The translations under genes and the position numbers were made by a program. A stretch of 64,000 nt of DNA from Flavihumibacter rivuli (GTDB lineage: Bacteria; Bacteroidota; Bacteroidia; Chitinophagales; Chitinophagaceae): positions 338,001 through 402,000 of the forward strand of contig NZ_CP092334.1 of the NCBI RefSeq assembly GCF_018595685.2, written 5' to 3'. Positions within the stretch are counted from its first letter, which is position 1. Each line of letters opens with the position of its first letter. Shown one piece after another: positions 17,834 to 27,407 of this stretch. Under the pieces are notes generated by a model. It saw only the letters and a program-made list of their open reading frames with translations, did not search any database and was not told the origin of the DNA.

Positions 17834-19531
17834 TTACCATCCTTCTGCGGCATCATCCCCCCGCATATCACCAACGGCCTCCATGGTTCCGTCTGGCAGC
17901 ACCTTGATCAATTCGGTGCGGCCAAATGCACCCCTGATCCTGGTCTTATAACCCATCTTTTCAAGGGCGGCTTTCAGCTCCTCAGGGAAATTCTTTTCTA
18001 TGTCCACCTGGTCGGGCAGCCATTGCATATGGAATCTTGGTTTGTTGACGGCGTCATAGGCGCTGAGGTTGAATTCCAGCAGGTTCATCAGGGTCATGTA
18101 CACATTGGTAGTGATGGTAGTGCCCCCCGGTGTACCTACAACGATATAGGGTTTCCCGCCTTTCAGTACAATGGTTGGTGTCATGGAACTCAGCATGCGC
18201 TTGCCAGGTGCAATGGCGTTGGCTTCGCCGCCAACAGCACCATACATGTTGGGTACGCCGGGCTTCACACTGAAATCATCCATTTCGTCATTTAGGATAA
18301 ACCCGGCCCCACCAACTACTGTGAAGGAACCGTAGCTGTTGTTCAGGGTAGTGGTAACCGATACGGCATTGCCGTCCTTATCCAACACACTGAGGTGGGT
18401 GGTCTCTTCTGATTCCCCTTCCACCACCCCTTCATGGATCAGGGTACTATTGCCTGCTGTATCCGATTGGTAGAGCTTGAGGCGTTCAGTGATGTATTTA
18501 TCACTGAGTAATTGCTTTACGGGTACTTTATAGAAGTCTTCATCTCCCAGGTACTTGGCCCTGTCGGCATAAGCCAGTCGCTCGATCTCCACCATCAATT
18601 GAACAGCCTTGGGCGACATGTAGCCATAGGAACTAAGTGGAAACCTTTCGGTCATTTTCATCATCATTGGCAACAGTACGCCACCGGAACTGGGCAGGGG
18701 CATGGTCACCAGGTCGTATTCCTTGTATTTGAAAGTTGAAGGGGTCCTTTCCACTGCCTGGTAGGCTTTGAGGTCATCATAGGAGATGATGCCATTGCCC
18801 CTTTGCATTTCTTCAACGATCATCCTGGCGGTCTCCCCTTCATAAAAACCTTTCTGGCCCTTATCGCGGATGCGGATCAGGGTCTGGGCCAATTCTTTCT
18901 GTACCAGTGTATCGCCGCCCTTCCAGGGGATATCCCTTACAAAGGCTGTTGGCCGGGTACTGTATTTTTCAAATATGGCTTTACGGGCGTTCAGGGCATT
19001 GGCTTCCGCCTGTGTGATCACAAAGCCTTTTTCCGCAAGGTCAATAGCAGGCTGGATAAGGGTTTTGAAAGGCAGGCGGGCAAATTTATGAGAAGCAAAA
19101 AGTCCTGCAACTGTTCCGGGTACCCCCGCCGCGAGATGGCCATTCTGGCTTTTTTCCAGGTCAGGACTGCCATCCTGTTTCAGGTACATATCCCGGTGGG
19201 CTTTGCCCGGGGCTTTTTCCCTGTAATCGATGGTGATGTTCTTGCCTTCTTTCAGGTGGCCCACAAAAAATCCCCCGCCACCAATATTGCCGGCATTGGG
19301 ATACACAACAGCGAGGGCGAGTTGGGTGGCAATGGCTGCATCCACGGCATTACCGCCTTTTTTCAGGATCATGACCCCTACCTGGCTGGCCAGGGGATGG
19401 GCAGAAACAACTGCTCCGTTCTTTCCGCGAAAGGTCTTTTGGATAGTATAATGGTAGGGATCGATCGGGTGTTGCGCATGCGTGACTACAACAAGCTTAA
19501 CCAATACAAGCAATAGGGCGATTCTTTTCAT
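17834..19531 (-). CDS. ggt: Gamma-glutamyltransferase
   Basis: The ATG at 19531 gives a 565-residue precursor whose first 20 residues form a signal peptide (MKRIALLLVLVKLVVVTHAQ). An upstream ATG in frame would add a non-hydrophobic extension and is rejected. The protein has GGNAVDAAIATQLALAVV, NIGGGGFFVGH and DYREKAPG, the autoprocessing site EETTHLSVLDKDGNAVS with nucleophile Thr377, the glycine-rich turn, and SSMTPTIVLKGGKPYIVVG. It should cleave gamma-glutamyl bonds, such as those of glutathione, in the periplasm. Unlike the relative at 10778 it keeps the canonical TTH motif. Confidence 0.95.
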   Translation of the reverse strand: MKRIALLLVLVKLVVVTHAQHPIDPYHYTIQKTFRGKNGAVVSAHPLASQVGVMILKKGGNAVDAAIATQLALAVVYPNAGNIGGGGFFVGHLKEGKNITIDYREKAPGKAHRDMYLKQDGSPDLEKSQNGHLAAGVPGTVAGLFASHKFARLPFKTLIQPAIDLAEKGFVITQAEANALNARKAIFEKYSTRPTAFVRDIPWKGGDTLVQKELAQTLIRIRDKGQKGFYEGETARMIVEEMQRGNGIISYDDLKAYQAVERTPSTFKYKEYDLVTMPLPSSGGVLLPMMMKMTERFPLSSYGYMSPKAVQLMVEIERLAYADRAKYLGDEDFYKVPVKQLLSDKYITERLKLYQSDTAGNSTLIHEGVVEGESEETTHLSVLDKDGNAVSVTTTLNNSYGSFTVVGGAGFILNDEMDDFSVKPGVPNMYGAVGGEANAIAPGKRMLSSMTPTIVLKGGKPYIVVGTPGGTTITTNVYMTLMNLLEFNLSAYDAVNKPRFHMQWLPDQVDIEKNFPEELKAALEKMGYKTRIRGAFGRTELIKVLPDGTMEAVGDMRGDDAAEGW

Positions 19532-19672
19532 GCAAAAACAATTGTCCGATAAAAATAGGGGATATTTCAACCTGAAGTCCCATCCATGTAGTTCCTTGTT
19601 GCGAAAGGTTCTGGTCAAGCATTTTTCCTTAGTTTCACGCCTCATTTCAAATCAAATCTGCGATTAGCTAGT

Positions 19673-22183
19673 ATGAAAAAAATGTTTTTGAGCCTGGTGG
19701 CAATTGCTGCTGCTGTTGCTGCCATTGCGCAGGTGCAATCCCCCGACCAGTTCCTCGGTTATCAATTGGGAACCAGGTACACGCCACATTACAGGATCGT
19801 TCAGTATTTCCAGCATGTGGCCCAGCAGGCACCCGAAATGGTAAAGTTGGAACAGTATGGTGCCACCAATGAAGGGCGCCCGCTTTTATTGGCTACGGTA
19901 GCCTCCAAAGAGAACCTTGCCAATATTGAGCAGATCCGCATGAATAACCTCCGGTTGGCCAGTGTGGCAAAAGATAAGATGGCCCCGAATGAGAATGCAC
20001 CTGCTATTGTTTGGTTGAGCTATAATGTGCATGGTAATGAAACTTCTTCATCAGAGGCATCCATGATGACCATCTATGAATTGGTGAACCCCAATAGCGC
20101 AAAGAGCAGGGAATGGTTGAAAAATACGGTGGTGCTGATCGATCCCTGTTTGAATCCGGATGGTCGTGACCGTTATGTGAACTGGTACACCCAGGTGTTG
20201 GGCAGGAACGTGAATCCCCAGCCCATTGCGCGTGAACACAAGGAGCCATGGCCCGGCGGAAGGAGCAACCATTATAATTTTGACCTTAACCGCGACTGGG
20301 CCTGGCAAAGCCAGGTGGAAACCCAGCACAGGTTGAAGAAATACAACGAATGGTTGCCACAGGTGCATGTGGATTTCCATGAGCAGGGATTCAATGAACC
20401 CTATTATTTTGCCCCCGCAGCTGAACCCTACCATGAGGTGATCAGCAAGTGGCAGCGTGAATTCCAGATCATGATCGGAAAGAACCATGCCCGTTATTTT
20501 GACCAGAACGGCTGGCTGTATTTTACAAAGGAACGGTTCGACCTTTTCTATCCTTCCTATGGCGATACCTATCCAACCTACAGCGGTGCCATTGGCATGA
20601 CCTATGAACAGGGAGGTATCCGGGCCGGATTAGGGATCATCAATGAAGACGGTGATACCCTTACCCTGAGGGATCGTGTGCTGCATCATTTTACAACAGG
20701 TATCAGCACCGTCGAGATCAGTGCACAGCAGGCCAATCGCCTGATCCGCGAATTCAGGAACTATTTCAATAACGCCATCAATCATCCCCTTGGTGAATTC
20801 AAGGCATGGGTAGTGAAGAATGATGGCACCGACAGGATGAAACGCCTGAAGGAATTGCTGGACAGGAACCAGATCGACTGGTCTTATGCCAGCGGCGCCA
20901 ACCTTAACGGCCTGAATTATTTCACGGGCAAGAACGAAGCTTTCAAAGCAGAGAATGGGGATGTGGTGATCAATATCAACCAGCCCAAAAGCAATTTCAT
21001 AAAAGTGCTGTTTGAACGCAGTTCCAATATCACTGATTCTGCAACCTATGACATCACTGCCTGGTCTTTACCCTATGCCTATGGACTGAAGACCTATGGC
21101 GTAGCCAACTATATCACAGCCGTAACCAGGACCGCCCCAGCTGTTTCCCAGCCGGCAGTAATGGCTAACGCCTATGCCTATGCGGTAAAATGGGATGGAT
21201 TGAACAGTGCCAAATTCCTGGCAGCAGCCCTGCAGAAGGGTTTGAAAGTTCGTTATGCAGAGCAGCTCTTTAATAGTGGTAACGAGAGTTTTGAAAAAGG
21301 CACCCTGCTGGTGACCAGGGCAGCCAACAATGGCAAACCAATACAGCAACTGGTGGAAGCCGCTGCGAAAGAAACCGGTAGTACTGTGTATTCCATCGGA
21401 TCCGGTTTTGTAGACAGGGGATTCGATTTCGGCTCTGACAGGGTTCGGACCATCAATGCCCCGAATGTAGCCATGATCTATGGTGATGGGGTATCCTCAT
21501 TGGGAATGGGTGAGATCTGGCATTTCTTTGACCAGCAATTGAATTATCCCATTACCCTGGTGAGCGCCAATGACTTCCTTCGCGACGGAATGAACCAGTT
21601 CAATGTATTGATCCTTGCTGATGGCTCTTATGATTTCTTTAGCAGGAAGGAAGCCAATGAGGAACTGAAGAATTGGGTAAAACGTGGAGGCAAGATCATT
21701 GCGCTGGAGAATGCCGTTGCCCAGATGGCCAGGGCGGAATGGGGTATCAAAATAAAGGATGGTGATGACAAGAAGGATGAGGACAGGAAGGATGAATATG
21801 CTTCCATCCGGAAGTTTGAGAACCGTGAACGCGATTGGCTGGTGAACAGTATGCCGGGGTCAATCTTCAGGCTGGAACTGGATAACACCCATCCGCTTGG
21901 TTTTGGTTTCCCCGACTTTTATTATTCCCTGAAGCAGGATGGGAATGTTTACCAGTTCTTCAAGGATGATGGCTGGAATGTGGGAGTTATTAAGAAGAAT
22001 AATTATGTGAGCGGATTTACCGGAAGTGTGATCAAGGAAAAACTGAAAGACGCCTTGTTGATTGGCGCCCAGGATATGGGACGTGGACAGGTGATCTATC
22101 TTGCGGACAACCCGGTTTTCCGCAGTTTCTGGGAGAACGGTAAACTCCTGCTTTGTAATGCCGTTTTCCTGGCCGGCCAATAA
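19673..22183 (+). CDS. Secreted M14-family zinc carboxypeptidase
   Basis: This 836-residue protein has a signal peptide (about 1-19) and an N-terminal M14 peptidase domain. The zinc ligands are seen as His120 and Glu123 in NVHGNETSSS and a later His in VHVDFHEQGF. SNHYNFDLNRDWAW contributes the substrate-binding Asn/Arg, and the catalytic Glu is probably the one in MTYEQGG. The C-terminal half (about residues 400-836) is unlike a peptidase and includes a class-I-amidotransferase-like or Rossmann-type region (VLILADGSYDFF, then WVKRGGKIIALENAVAQ). It probably trims peptides in the periplasm. A terminator separates it from the next gene. Confidence 0.9.
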   Translation: MKKMFLSLVAIAAAVAAIAQVQSPDQFLGYQLGTRYTPHYRIVQYFQHVAQQAPEMVKLEQYGATNEGRPLLLATVASKENLANIEQIRMNNLRLASVAKDKMAPNENAPAIVWLSYNVHGNETSSSEASMMTIYELVNPNSAKSREWLKNTVVLIDPCLNPDGRDRYVNWYTQVLGRNVNPQPIAREHKEPWPGGRSNHYNFDLNRDWAWQSQVETQHRLKKYNEWLPQVHVDFHEQGFNEPYYFAPAAEPYHEVISKWQREFQIMIGKNHARYFDQNGWLYFTKERFDLFYPSYGDTYPTYSGAIGMTYEQGGIRAGLGIINEDGDTLTLRDRVLHHFTTGISTVEISAQQANRLIREFRNYFNNAINHPLGEFKAWVVKNDGTDRMKRLKELLDRNQIDWSYASGANLNGLNYFTGKNEAFKAENGDVVININQPKSNFIKVLFERSSNITDSATYDITAWSLPYAYGLKTYGVANYITAVTRTAPAVSQPAVMANAYAYAVKWDGLNSAKFLAAALQKGLKVRYAEQLFNSGNESFEKGTLLVTRAANNGKPIQQLVEAAAKETGSTVYSIGSGFVDRGFDFGSDRVRTINAPNVAMIYGDGVSSLGMGEIWHFFDQQLNYPITLVSANDFLRDGMNQFNVLILADGSYDFFSRKEANEELKNWVKRGGKIIALENAVAQMARAEWGIKIKDGDDKKDEDRKDEYASIRKFENRERDWLVNSMPGSIFRLELDNTHPLGFGFPDFYYSLKQDGNVYQFFKDDGWNVGVIKKNNYVSGFTGSVIKEKLKDALLIGAQDMGRGQVIYLADNPVFRSFWENGKLLLCNAVFLAGQ

Positions 22184-22207
22184 TGAGTTCGAAAGAAAAT
22201 TTTTCCC

Positions 22208-22240
22208 AACCCGCTGGTATTGCCGGCGGGTTGTTCTTTT
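22208..22240 (+). terminator. Rho-independent terminator
   Basis: AACCCGC and GCGGGTT pair around an 11-base loop that can itself pair further (CTGG/CCGG), followed by a T-rich tail. It lies 24 bases after the M14 peptidase stop. Confidence 0.75.
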
Positions 22241-22323
22241 AAAGGCCTTCCAATTTTATGAATGGCCAACTTTGGTAGGTGCTTTTTGTTATTTTACAAC
22301 CTTAATTCAATCAGTTCCCTCAT

Positions 22324-24834
22324 ATGCGCAAACGCTTAGCTGGCCTTTTAGTTGCCTTGACAACATGTATGGGTGTCAGGGCACAGTCGCCACAGACCTA
22401 CACCTCTGCAGACATCTTGTTGGGCTTACAAAAAATGAAAGTGTTGGGTTCCGTGCTGTATGTTGCCGCCCATCCGGATGATGAGAATACGAGGTTGCTG
22501 GCCTACCTGGCCAAGGAAAGAAAGCTCAGGACGGGGTATTTATCACTGACCCGGGGTGATGGAGGACAAAACCTGATAGGGGATGAGCAGGGGGTATCCC
22601 TTGGCCTGATCAGGACACAGGAATTGCTGGCTGCAAGGCGCATTGATGGTGCGGAACAATTCTTTTCCAGGGCCTATGATTTCGGGTTTTCCAAATCCAC
22701 GGAAGAGGCCCTTTCGGTTTGGGATAAGGAGAAGATATTGGGTGATGTGGTTTGGGTGATCAGGAAGTTCAGGCCGGATGTGATCATTACCCGTTTCCCT
22801 CCCGATAGCCGAGCCGGCCATGGCCACCATTCCGCCTCCGCGGTTTTGGCCAATGAAGCATTCAGGGCAGCAGCAGACCCCAAGCGGTTTCCCAAACAGT
22901 TGAAGTATGTAAAACCATGGCAGGCGAAGCGGATACTCTGGAACACCTTCAACTTTGGCGGGGGTATGAATACACAGAGTGATGACCAATACAAGATAGA
23001 TGTTGGTGTGTACAATCCCTTGCTGGGTAAGGGTTATGGCGAAGTGGCCGCCGAGAGCCGCAGCCAGCATAAGAGCCAGGGCTTTGGTGTGCCCAGGCAA
23101 CGCGGAGCCTTATACGAATTCTTTGCCCACACGGATGGCGAGAAGATCCAGTCTGACCTGTTGGACGGGGTCAATACCTCCTGGTCAAGGGTGGGGCAAA
23201 AGGATATAGAAGCCAAAATCGATCGGGTCATCAGTGATTACAGCCCCTTGCAGCCATCGGCTTCGGTTCCGGCCTTGCTTGAATTACTTAACCTGGTCGA
23301 CCAGAAAGTTGAGGATACTTATTGGAAAGAGCAGAAGGCCAGGGAACTCCGGGAAATGATCAAGGCTTGTGCGGGCATCTATTTCGAAGCAGTGGCCAAT
23401 CAACAGGTCGCTGTTACCGGCGATTCCCTTCAGGTGACGTTTAATTTTGTGAGCAGGAGTGCTGTTCCTGTTTCGGATGTCCGTATCAGTTATGCTGATA
23501 CCTCCCTGACCATTGCCAGGAGTGCCCAGTTTAACCAGCTGGTCAGCACATCAGTGAAGCAACTGGTTACGGATAATTTCATTACCGACCAGCCTTACTG
23601 GTTGCGTGAGCAGATGCTTACCGGCAGCTTCAATGTGAATTCACAACTCATGATCGGTTATGCCGAAAATCCCGGTAATAAAGTGAAGCTTACCTATAAA
23701 CTGGATAATACCACCTTTACAGAGGAGTATCCATTGAGATATAAATACACGGATCCTGTGAAAGGGGAGATCTACCAACCGGTCTTTACCGTTCCACCAG
23801 TAGTGATCGGTTCCCAACCGGGGGTAGTGCTGAACAACCTGGTGCCGGCGCACAAGCAAATGGTACAGTTGACCTACAAGAGTTATGCGCAGCGGGATAC
23901 CACCAGTGGTAGTTTCAGGTTTGAGTTGAGCAACGGTAAGAACCTGAAGGAGAAGCGGATTCCTTTTGAGTTGCCATTGGTCAAGAATACCATGCAAAGC
24001 ATCATGCTGCCTTTCGATTCCCTGGTGGATGGCCAGAAGCCTGAGATAGTGTATCCCTGGATAGAATTGCCCGGCAAAGGGAAGCCGGTTGCCTATAATA
24101 ATGCTATGAAGCTGATCCAGTATGACCATATCCCGACCGTTCATTATTTCTTCCCCAATACCATCAAGGTGGTCAATGAAGAGATCAGGGTGGCAGGGAA
24201 GAAGATCGGTTATATACCCGGCTCCGGCGATGGTGTAGGAGATGCCCTGAAGCAAATGGGTTACACAGTGACCACATTGGATGATGCAGCCCTTGGTTCC
24301 ATGGACCTCTCCCAGTTCGATGCCATCATTACCGGTGTAAGGGCATATAATATCAAGGAGTCGCTGAATAATTACTATGATAAACTGATGCGTTACATTG
24401 CCGATGGGGGGAACCTGATTGTACAGTACAATACTTCCAACCAGATCGGTCCGGTGAAAGCCAAGATCGGTCCCTATCCCTTCAATATCTCACGTACAAG
24501 GATAACCGATGAAAAGGCGGAAGTAAAGGTGAGCAACCCAGACCATCCGCTAATGAATTTTCCCAACAAGATCGGTCCGAAGGATTTTGAGAACTGGATC
24601 CAGGAGAGGAGCATCTACCATGCTTCAGGATGGGATAGTCATTATGAGACCATCTTCAGCATGGGCGATCCGGCCGAAAAAGAAGATGCCGGAAGCCTGA
24701 TCATGGCCAAATACGGTAAGGGTTATTTTGTATATACTGGTCTCGTGTTTTTCAGGCAGTTACCCGCCGGTGTGCCTGGCGCCTATCGGTTACTGGCCAA
24801 TATCATAGCTTTGAACCAGAAAAAACCATTCTGA
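22324..24834 (+). CDS. PIG-L/LmbE family deacetylase, large secreted form
   Basis: The 836-residue protein has a signal peptide (about 1-21) and an N-terminal PIG-L domain with the zinc motif AAHPDDEN (His50, Asp52, Asp53) and a later HGHHSASAV. PIG-L enzymes are zinc-dependent deacetylases acting on N-acetylglucosaminyl groups. The remaining 500 residues contain beta-rich regions and a ThuA/GATase-like segment (FDAIITGVRAYNI, then YIADGGNLIVQYNTSNQ). This architecture occurs in secreted Bacteroidota proteins; the sugar substrate is unknown. It is the first gene of a run that continues with two very small membrane proteins and a symporter. Confidence 0.9.
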   Translation: MRKRLAGLLVALTTCMGVRAQSPQTYTSADILLGLQKMKVLGSVLYVAAHPDDENTRLLAYLAKERKLRTGYLSLTRGDGGQNLIGDEQGVSLGLIRTQELLAARRIDGAEQFFSRAYDFGFSKSTEEALSVWDKEKILGDVVWVIRKFRPDVIITRFPPDSRAGHGHHSASAVLANEAFRAAADPKRFPKQLKYVKPWQAKRILWNTFNFGGGMNTQSDDQYKIDVGVYNPLLGKGYGEVAAESRSQHKSQGFGVPRQRGALYEFFAHTDGEKIQSDLLDGVNTSWSRVGQKDIEAKIDRVISDYSPLQPSASVPALLELLNLVDQKVEDTYWKEQKARELREMIKACAGIYFEAVANQQVAVTGDSLQVTFNFVSRSAVPVSDVRISYADTSLTIARSAQFNQLVSTSVKQLVTDNFITDQPYWLREQMLTGSFNVNSQLMIGYAENPGNKVKLTYKLDNTTFTEEYPLRYKYTDPVKGEIYQPVFTVPPVVIGSQPGVVLNNLVPAHKQMVQLTYKSYAQRDTTSGSFRFELSNGKNLKEKRIPFELPLVKNTMQSIMLPFDSLVDGQKPEIVYPWIELPGKGKPVAYNNAMKLIQYDHIPTVHYFFPNTIKVVNEEIRVAGKKIGYIPGSGDGVGDALKQMGYTVTTLDDAALGSMDLSQFDAIITGVRAYNIKESLNNYYDKLMRYIADGGNLIVQYNTSNQIGPVKAKIGPYPFNISRTRITDEKAEVKVSNPDHPLMNFPNKIGPKDFENWIQERSIYHASGWDSHYETIFSMGDPAEKEDAGSLIMAKYGKGYFVYTGLVFFRQLPAGVPGAYRLLANIIALNQKKPF

Positions 24835-24835
24835 T

Positions 24836-24997
24836 ATGGCTAATCCAAACCAGGGAAGAAGGGATATTGGTATAGGGATATGTATTGTACTCGGCCTGAT
24901 CATCGGGGCATTTATCAAACGGGTCCATATTGGCCTGCTTATCGGCCTGGGTTTGGGGCTATTGGCATCCGGACTGATCGCTGGCAGGAAGCGGTAG
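24836..24997 (+). CDS. 53-residue glycine-rich membrane protein
   Basis: The ATG lies two bases after the stop of the PIG-L gene, implying translational coupling. The product reads MANPNQGRRDIGIGICIVLG at its start and ends IAGRKR. It has two short hydrophobic segments with glycines spaced for helix packing (GIGICIVLGLIIGAF and GLLIGLGLGLLASGLI) separated by KRVH. No family is recognised. It is a credible two-helix hairpin membrane peptide and part of the operon. Confidence 0.65.
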   Translation: MANPNQGRRDIGIGICIVLGLIIGAFIKRVHIGLLIGLGLGLLASGLIAGRKR

Positions 24998-25108
24998 GAA
25001 GTCCAGCCAGGCCGCCAGTCTTTTGTGATGGGCCTTGCTTTGATTACATCGAATTGTATGTATACCTGCTAACCCAAACAACTACCTTCGACAAATAATT
25101 TGAAGCGT

Positions 25109-25231
25109 ATGGCTGATAATAATTCAAAAGTTCCCTTGTTCCGGACCTGGACACAGTGGTATGTTTTCGTACTGCTCTTCCTGGTGGCCTTGATCATAGG
25201 ATTTCACTTCTTTACCCAATATTTTTCATGA
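25109..25231 (+). CDS. 40-residue single-helix protein coupled to the symporter
   Basis: This tiny ORF encodes a product starting MADNNSKVPLFRTWTQWYVF, followed by one strong membrane helix and a short HFFTQYFS tail. Its TGA overlaps the symporter start as ATGA, which is strong support for real translation. Some SSS transporters have a small membrane partner encoded directly upstream; this may be such a subunit, but I see no named family. Aromatic residues cluster at both membrane edges, as in genuine single-pass peptides. Confidence 0.7.
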   Translation: MADNNSKVPLFRTWTQWYVFVLLFLVALIIGFHFFTQYFS

Positions 25232-26925
25232 GTAAGCTTGACTGGATCGTATTGGTGACCACATTGGCAGCCATCGTCACTTATGGCTTGTTCAAGAGCA
25301 GGACATCCAAGAACCTGGATGGATATTTCCTGAGCAACAGGTCGATGCCCTGGTACCTCGTATTATTGAGTATCATGGGGACCCAGGCAAGTGCCATTAC
25401 TTTCCTGTCGGCACCCGGCCAGGCATATTCGGATGGGATGAGGTTTGTGCAATATTATTTTGGCCTGCCCATTGCCATGGTGGTGATCAGTATCTTCTTT
25501 GTGCCCATCTTTCACCGCCTGAAAGTATATACCGCTTACGAATACCTGGAACAACGATTCGATAAGAAAACCAGGACATTCACTGCCCTCTTGTTCCTTT
25601 TGTCCAGGGGGCTTTCGACCGGTATCAGTATCTATGCGCCCTCCATTATCCTCTCTTCGTTGATGGGTTGGAATATTTACTGGACCAATATCTTCATGGG
25701 CGGGTTATTGATCATTTACACTGTTAGCGGTGGTGCCAAAGCGGTAGCCTATACGCAGCAGTTACAATTGCTGATCATTTTTACCGGAATGTTCCTGGCA
25801 GCCTATATGATGGTGCATTTGCTGCCCGAGGGCATTGGTTTTATAGATGCCCTGAAAGTGAGTGGGAAGCTGGGCAGGCTGAATGTGATCACTACCGGTG
25901 TAAAGGAGACCGGATTCGACTGGACGGACCGGTACAATATCTGGAGTGGGATCATTGGCGGCTTCTTCCTGGCCCTTTCCTATTTTGGGACGGACCAAAG
26001 CCAGGTCGGTCGCTACCTTACGGCAAAGGACACTACCGAAAGCAAGACCGGCCTGCTCATGAATGGCCTCGTAAAAGTGCCGATGCAATTCCTGATCCTG
26101 TTGGTGGGTGCCCTGGTCTTCACTTACTACCAAATGAACCCGTCGCCAGTGTTCTTTAACCAGGCTGTAGCCGGACAGGTTACCTCCGGGCCTGCAAAGG
26201 AAAAACTCCGGCAACTGGAAGCTAAGTACCAGGAACATGCGGGTAAACAGCAGTCATTGGTAAAGGATTTTGTCAGCAAGCCAGAAGATGATGCATTGAT
26301 CCAGGCCATGAAAAGCAACCAGCAGGCCCTGGACCAGACCCGTTCTGATTATAAAAAGACATTGAAGGACGCAGCTCCTTCGGCGGATGTGAATGATACC
26401 AATTATATCTTCCTCCGGTTTGTGGTAGATCATTTGCCACAGGGACTGGTTGGGCTACTCATTGCCGTTATATTCCTTGCGGCATGGGGTAGCATTGCCG
26501 CTGCTCTCAATTCCCTTGCCTCTTCCACCATGTGTGATATCCATAAACAGTATGTCAGGCACCCTGAAGAACCCTTGAGGGAATATAAGCTTTCCAAGTG
26601 GTACACATTCGGGTGGGGTGTCTTCTGTATTATAGTGGCCCAGTTTGCCAATAACATGGGCAGCCTGATCGAAGCAGTGAATGTACTGGGATCCCTTTTC
26701 TACGGGGTGATACTGGGTATCTTCCTTGTCGCTTTCTTTTGTAAGCCGGTGGGTGCCGGGGCCACTTTCTGGAGTGCGATCATTACAGAATTGGCGGTCA
26801 TTGCCCTTTTCTGGAAATCTGACCTTGGCTTCCTTTGGCTGAATGTGGTGGGGGCACTCCTGCTGGTATTATTGGCATTGGTATTCCATGCAACGAAATT
26901 GATGATGGCAAGGTCAATGGGGTAA
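25228..26925 (+). CDS. Sodium:solute symporter (SSS family)
   Basis: I choose the ATG at 25228 (565 residues) because it overlaps the upstream 40-residue gene by four bases; an upstream start would run through that gene in another frame. The protein has about 13 membrane helices. An N-terminal LDGYFLSNRSMPWYLV leads into a sodium-site region (SIMGTQASAITFLSAPGQAY), and SYFGTDQSQVGRYLTAKD is a family landmark. A hydrophilic loop of about 70 residues, rich in Lys, Gln and Asp, sits between helices in the second half (about 310-385). It should import a small organic solute with Na+. Neighbouring peptidase and deacetylase genes suggest a breakdown product, but this is inference. Confidence 0.93.
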   Translation: MSKLDWIVLVTTLAAIVTYGLFKSRTSKNLDGYFLSNRSMPWYLVLLSIMGTQASAITFLSAPGQAYSDGMRFVQYYFGLPIAMVVISIFFVPIFHRLKVYTAYEYLEQRFDKKTRTFTALLFLLSRGLSTGISIYAPSIILSSLMGWNIYWTNIFMGGLLIIYTVSGGAKAVAYTQQLQLLIIFTGMFLAAYMMVHLLPEGIGFIDALKVSGKLGRLNVITTGVKETGFDWTDRYNIWSGIIGGFFLALSYFGTDQSQVGRYLTAKDTTESKTGLLMNGLVKVPMQFLILLVGALVFTYYQMNPSPVFFNQAVAGQVTSGPAKEKLRQLEAKYQEHAGKQQSLVKDFVSKPEDDALIQAMKSNQQALDQTRSDYKKTLKDAAPSADVNDTNYIFLRFVVDHLPQGLVGLLIAVIFLAAWGSIAAALNSLASSTMCDIHKQYVRHPEEPLREYKLSKWYTFGWGVFCIIVAQFANNMGSLIEAVNVLGSLFYGVILGIFLVAFFCKPVGAGATFWSAIITELAVIALFWKSDLGFLWLNVVGALLLVLLALVFHATKLMMARSMG

Positions 26926-26935
26926 AACCAGAACC

Positions 26936-27358
26936 ATGCACTGCCACTTCCAACGCATCCTCGTTTCTTCCCTCATCCTGAGTATGATTACTGCCTGCGA
27001 TAAACAGCAGGAGGGAGGCAGCAGTGAATTGGTTGGGACCTGGGTAAATAGCACCCTAAGGGCGGACTCCCTGGAGATTTACCGGGAAGGAACCAGCCTG
27101 GTGCTTTTTGATAATTCCATGGCCTACAGGAGCCATGCCAATCCCGAACAGGTAAAAGATAACCATAAATGGTATGTTCGCTTGAAGGACGGGGAATTGC
27201 AGGTTGAATTTTATGATCGGATCGGCCCCGCGGTGGAATGGGGATCCTATGGATTCAAATGGATCAGGAAAGGGGAGCGGTTTGAAGTGGAATCCCTCGC
27301 GTTCAGGCCCTATATCAGTTGCCTGGGATGTAAACTGGAGTATGAAAGAGTAAAATAA
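26936..27358 (+). CDS. Small lipoprotein of unknown function
   Basis: The 140-residue product has a signal peptide with lipobox ITAC (Cys21) followed by DKQQEGGSS. The mature part (GTWVNSTLRADSLEIYREG, WYVRLKDGELQVEFYDR, GFKWIRKGERFEVESL) has the alternating pattern of a small beta-barrel, lipocalin-like. It starts ten bases after the symporter stop and ends at a strong terminator, so it is the last gene of that operon. Confidence 0.75.
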   Translation: MHCHFQRILVSSLILSMITACDKQQEGGSSELVGTWVNSTLRADSLEIYREGTSLVLFDNSMAYRSHANPEQVKDNHKWYVRLKDGELQVEFYDRIGPAVEWGSYGFKWIRKGERFEVESLAFRPYISCLGCKLEYERVK

Positions 27359-27359
27359 C

Positions 27360-27390
27360 AATAAAGCCCGATCATCGATCGGGCCTTATT
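27360..27390. terminator. Bidirectional terminator between convergent genes
   Basis: Near-perfect palindrome AATAAAGCCCGATC-ATC-GATCGGGCCTTATT, flanked by A and T tracts on both strands. It separates the symporter operon from the DUF2911 gene that converges on it. Confidence 0.85.
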
Positions 27391-27407
27391 GTTCAAAGGA
27401 GTGATCC

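Noticed and set aside
17834..19645. Longer start for ggt at 19645
   Set aside because: The added 38 residues are polar and place the signal peptide internally, whereas the ATG at 19531 gives a normal precursor.
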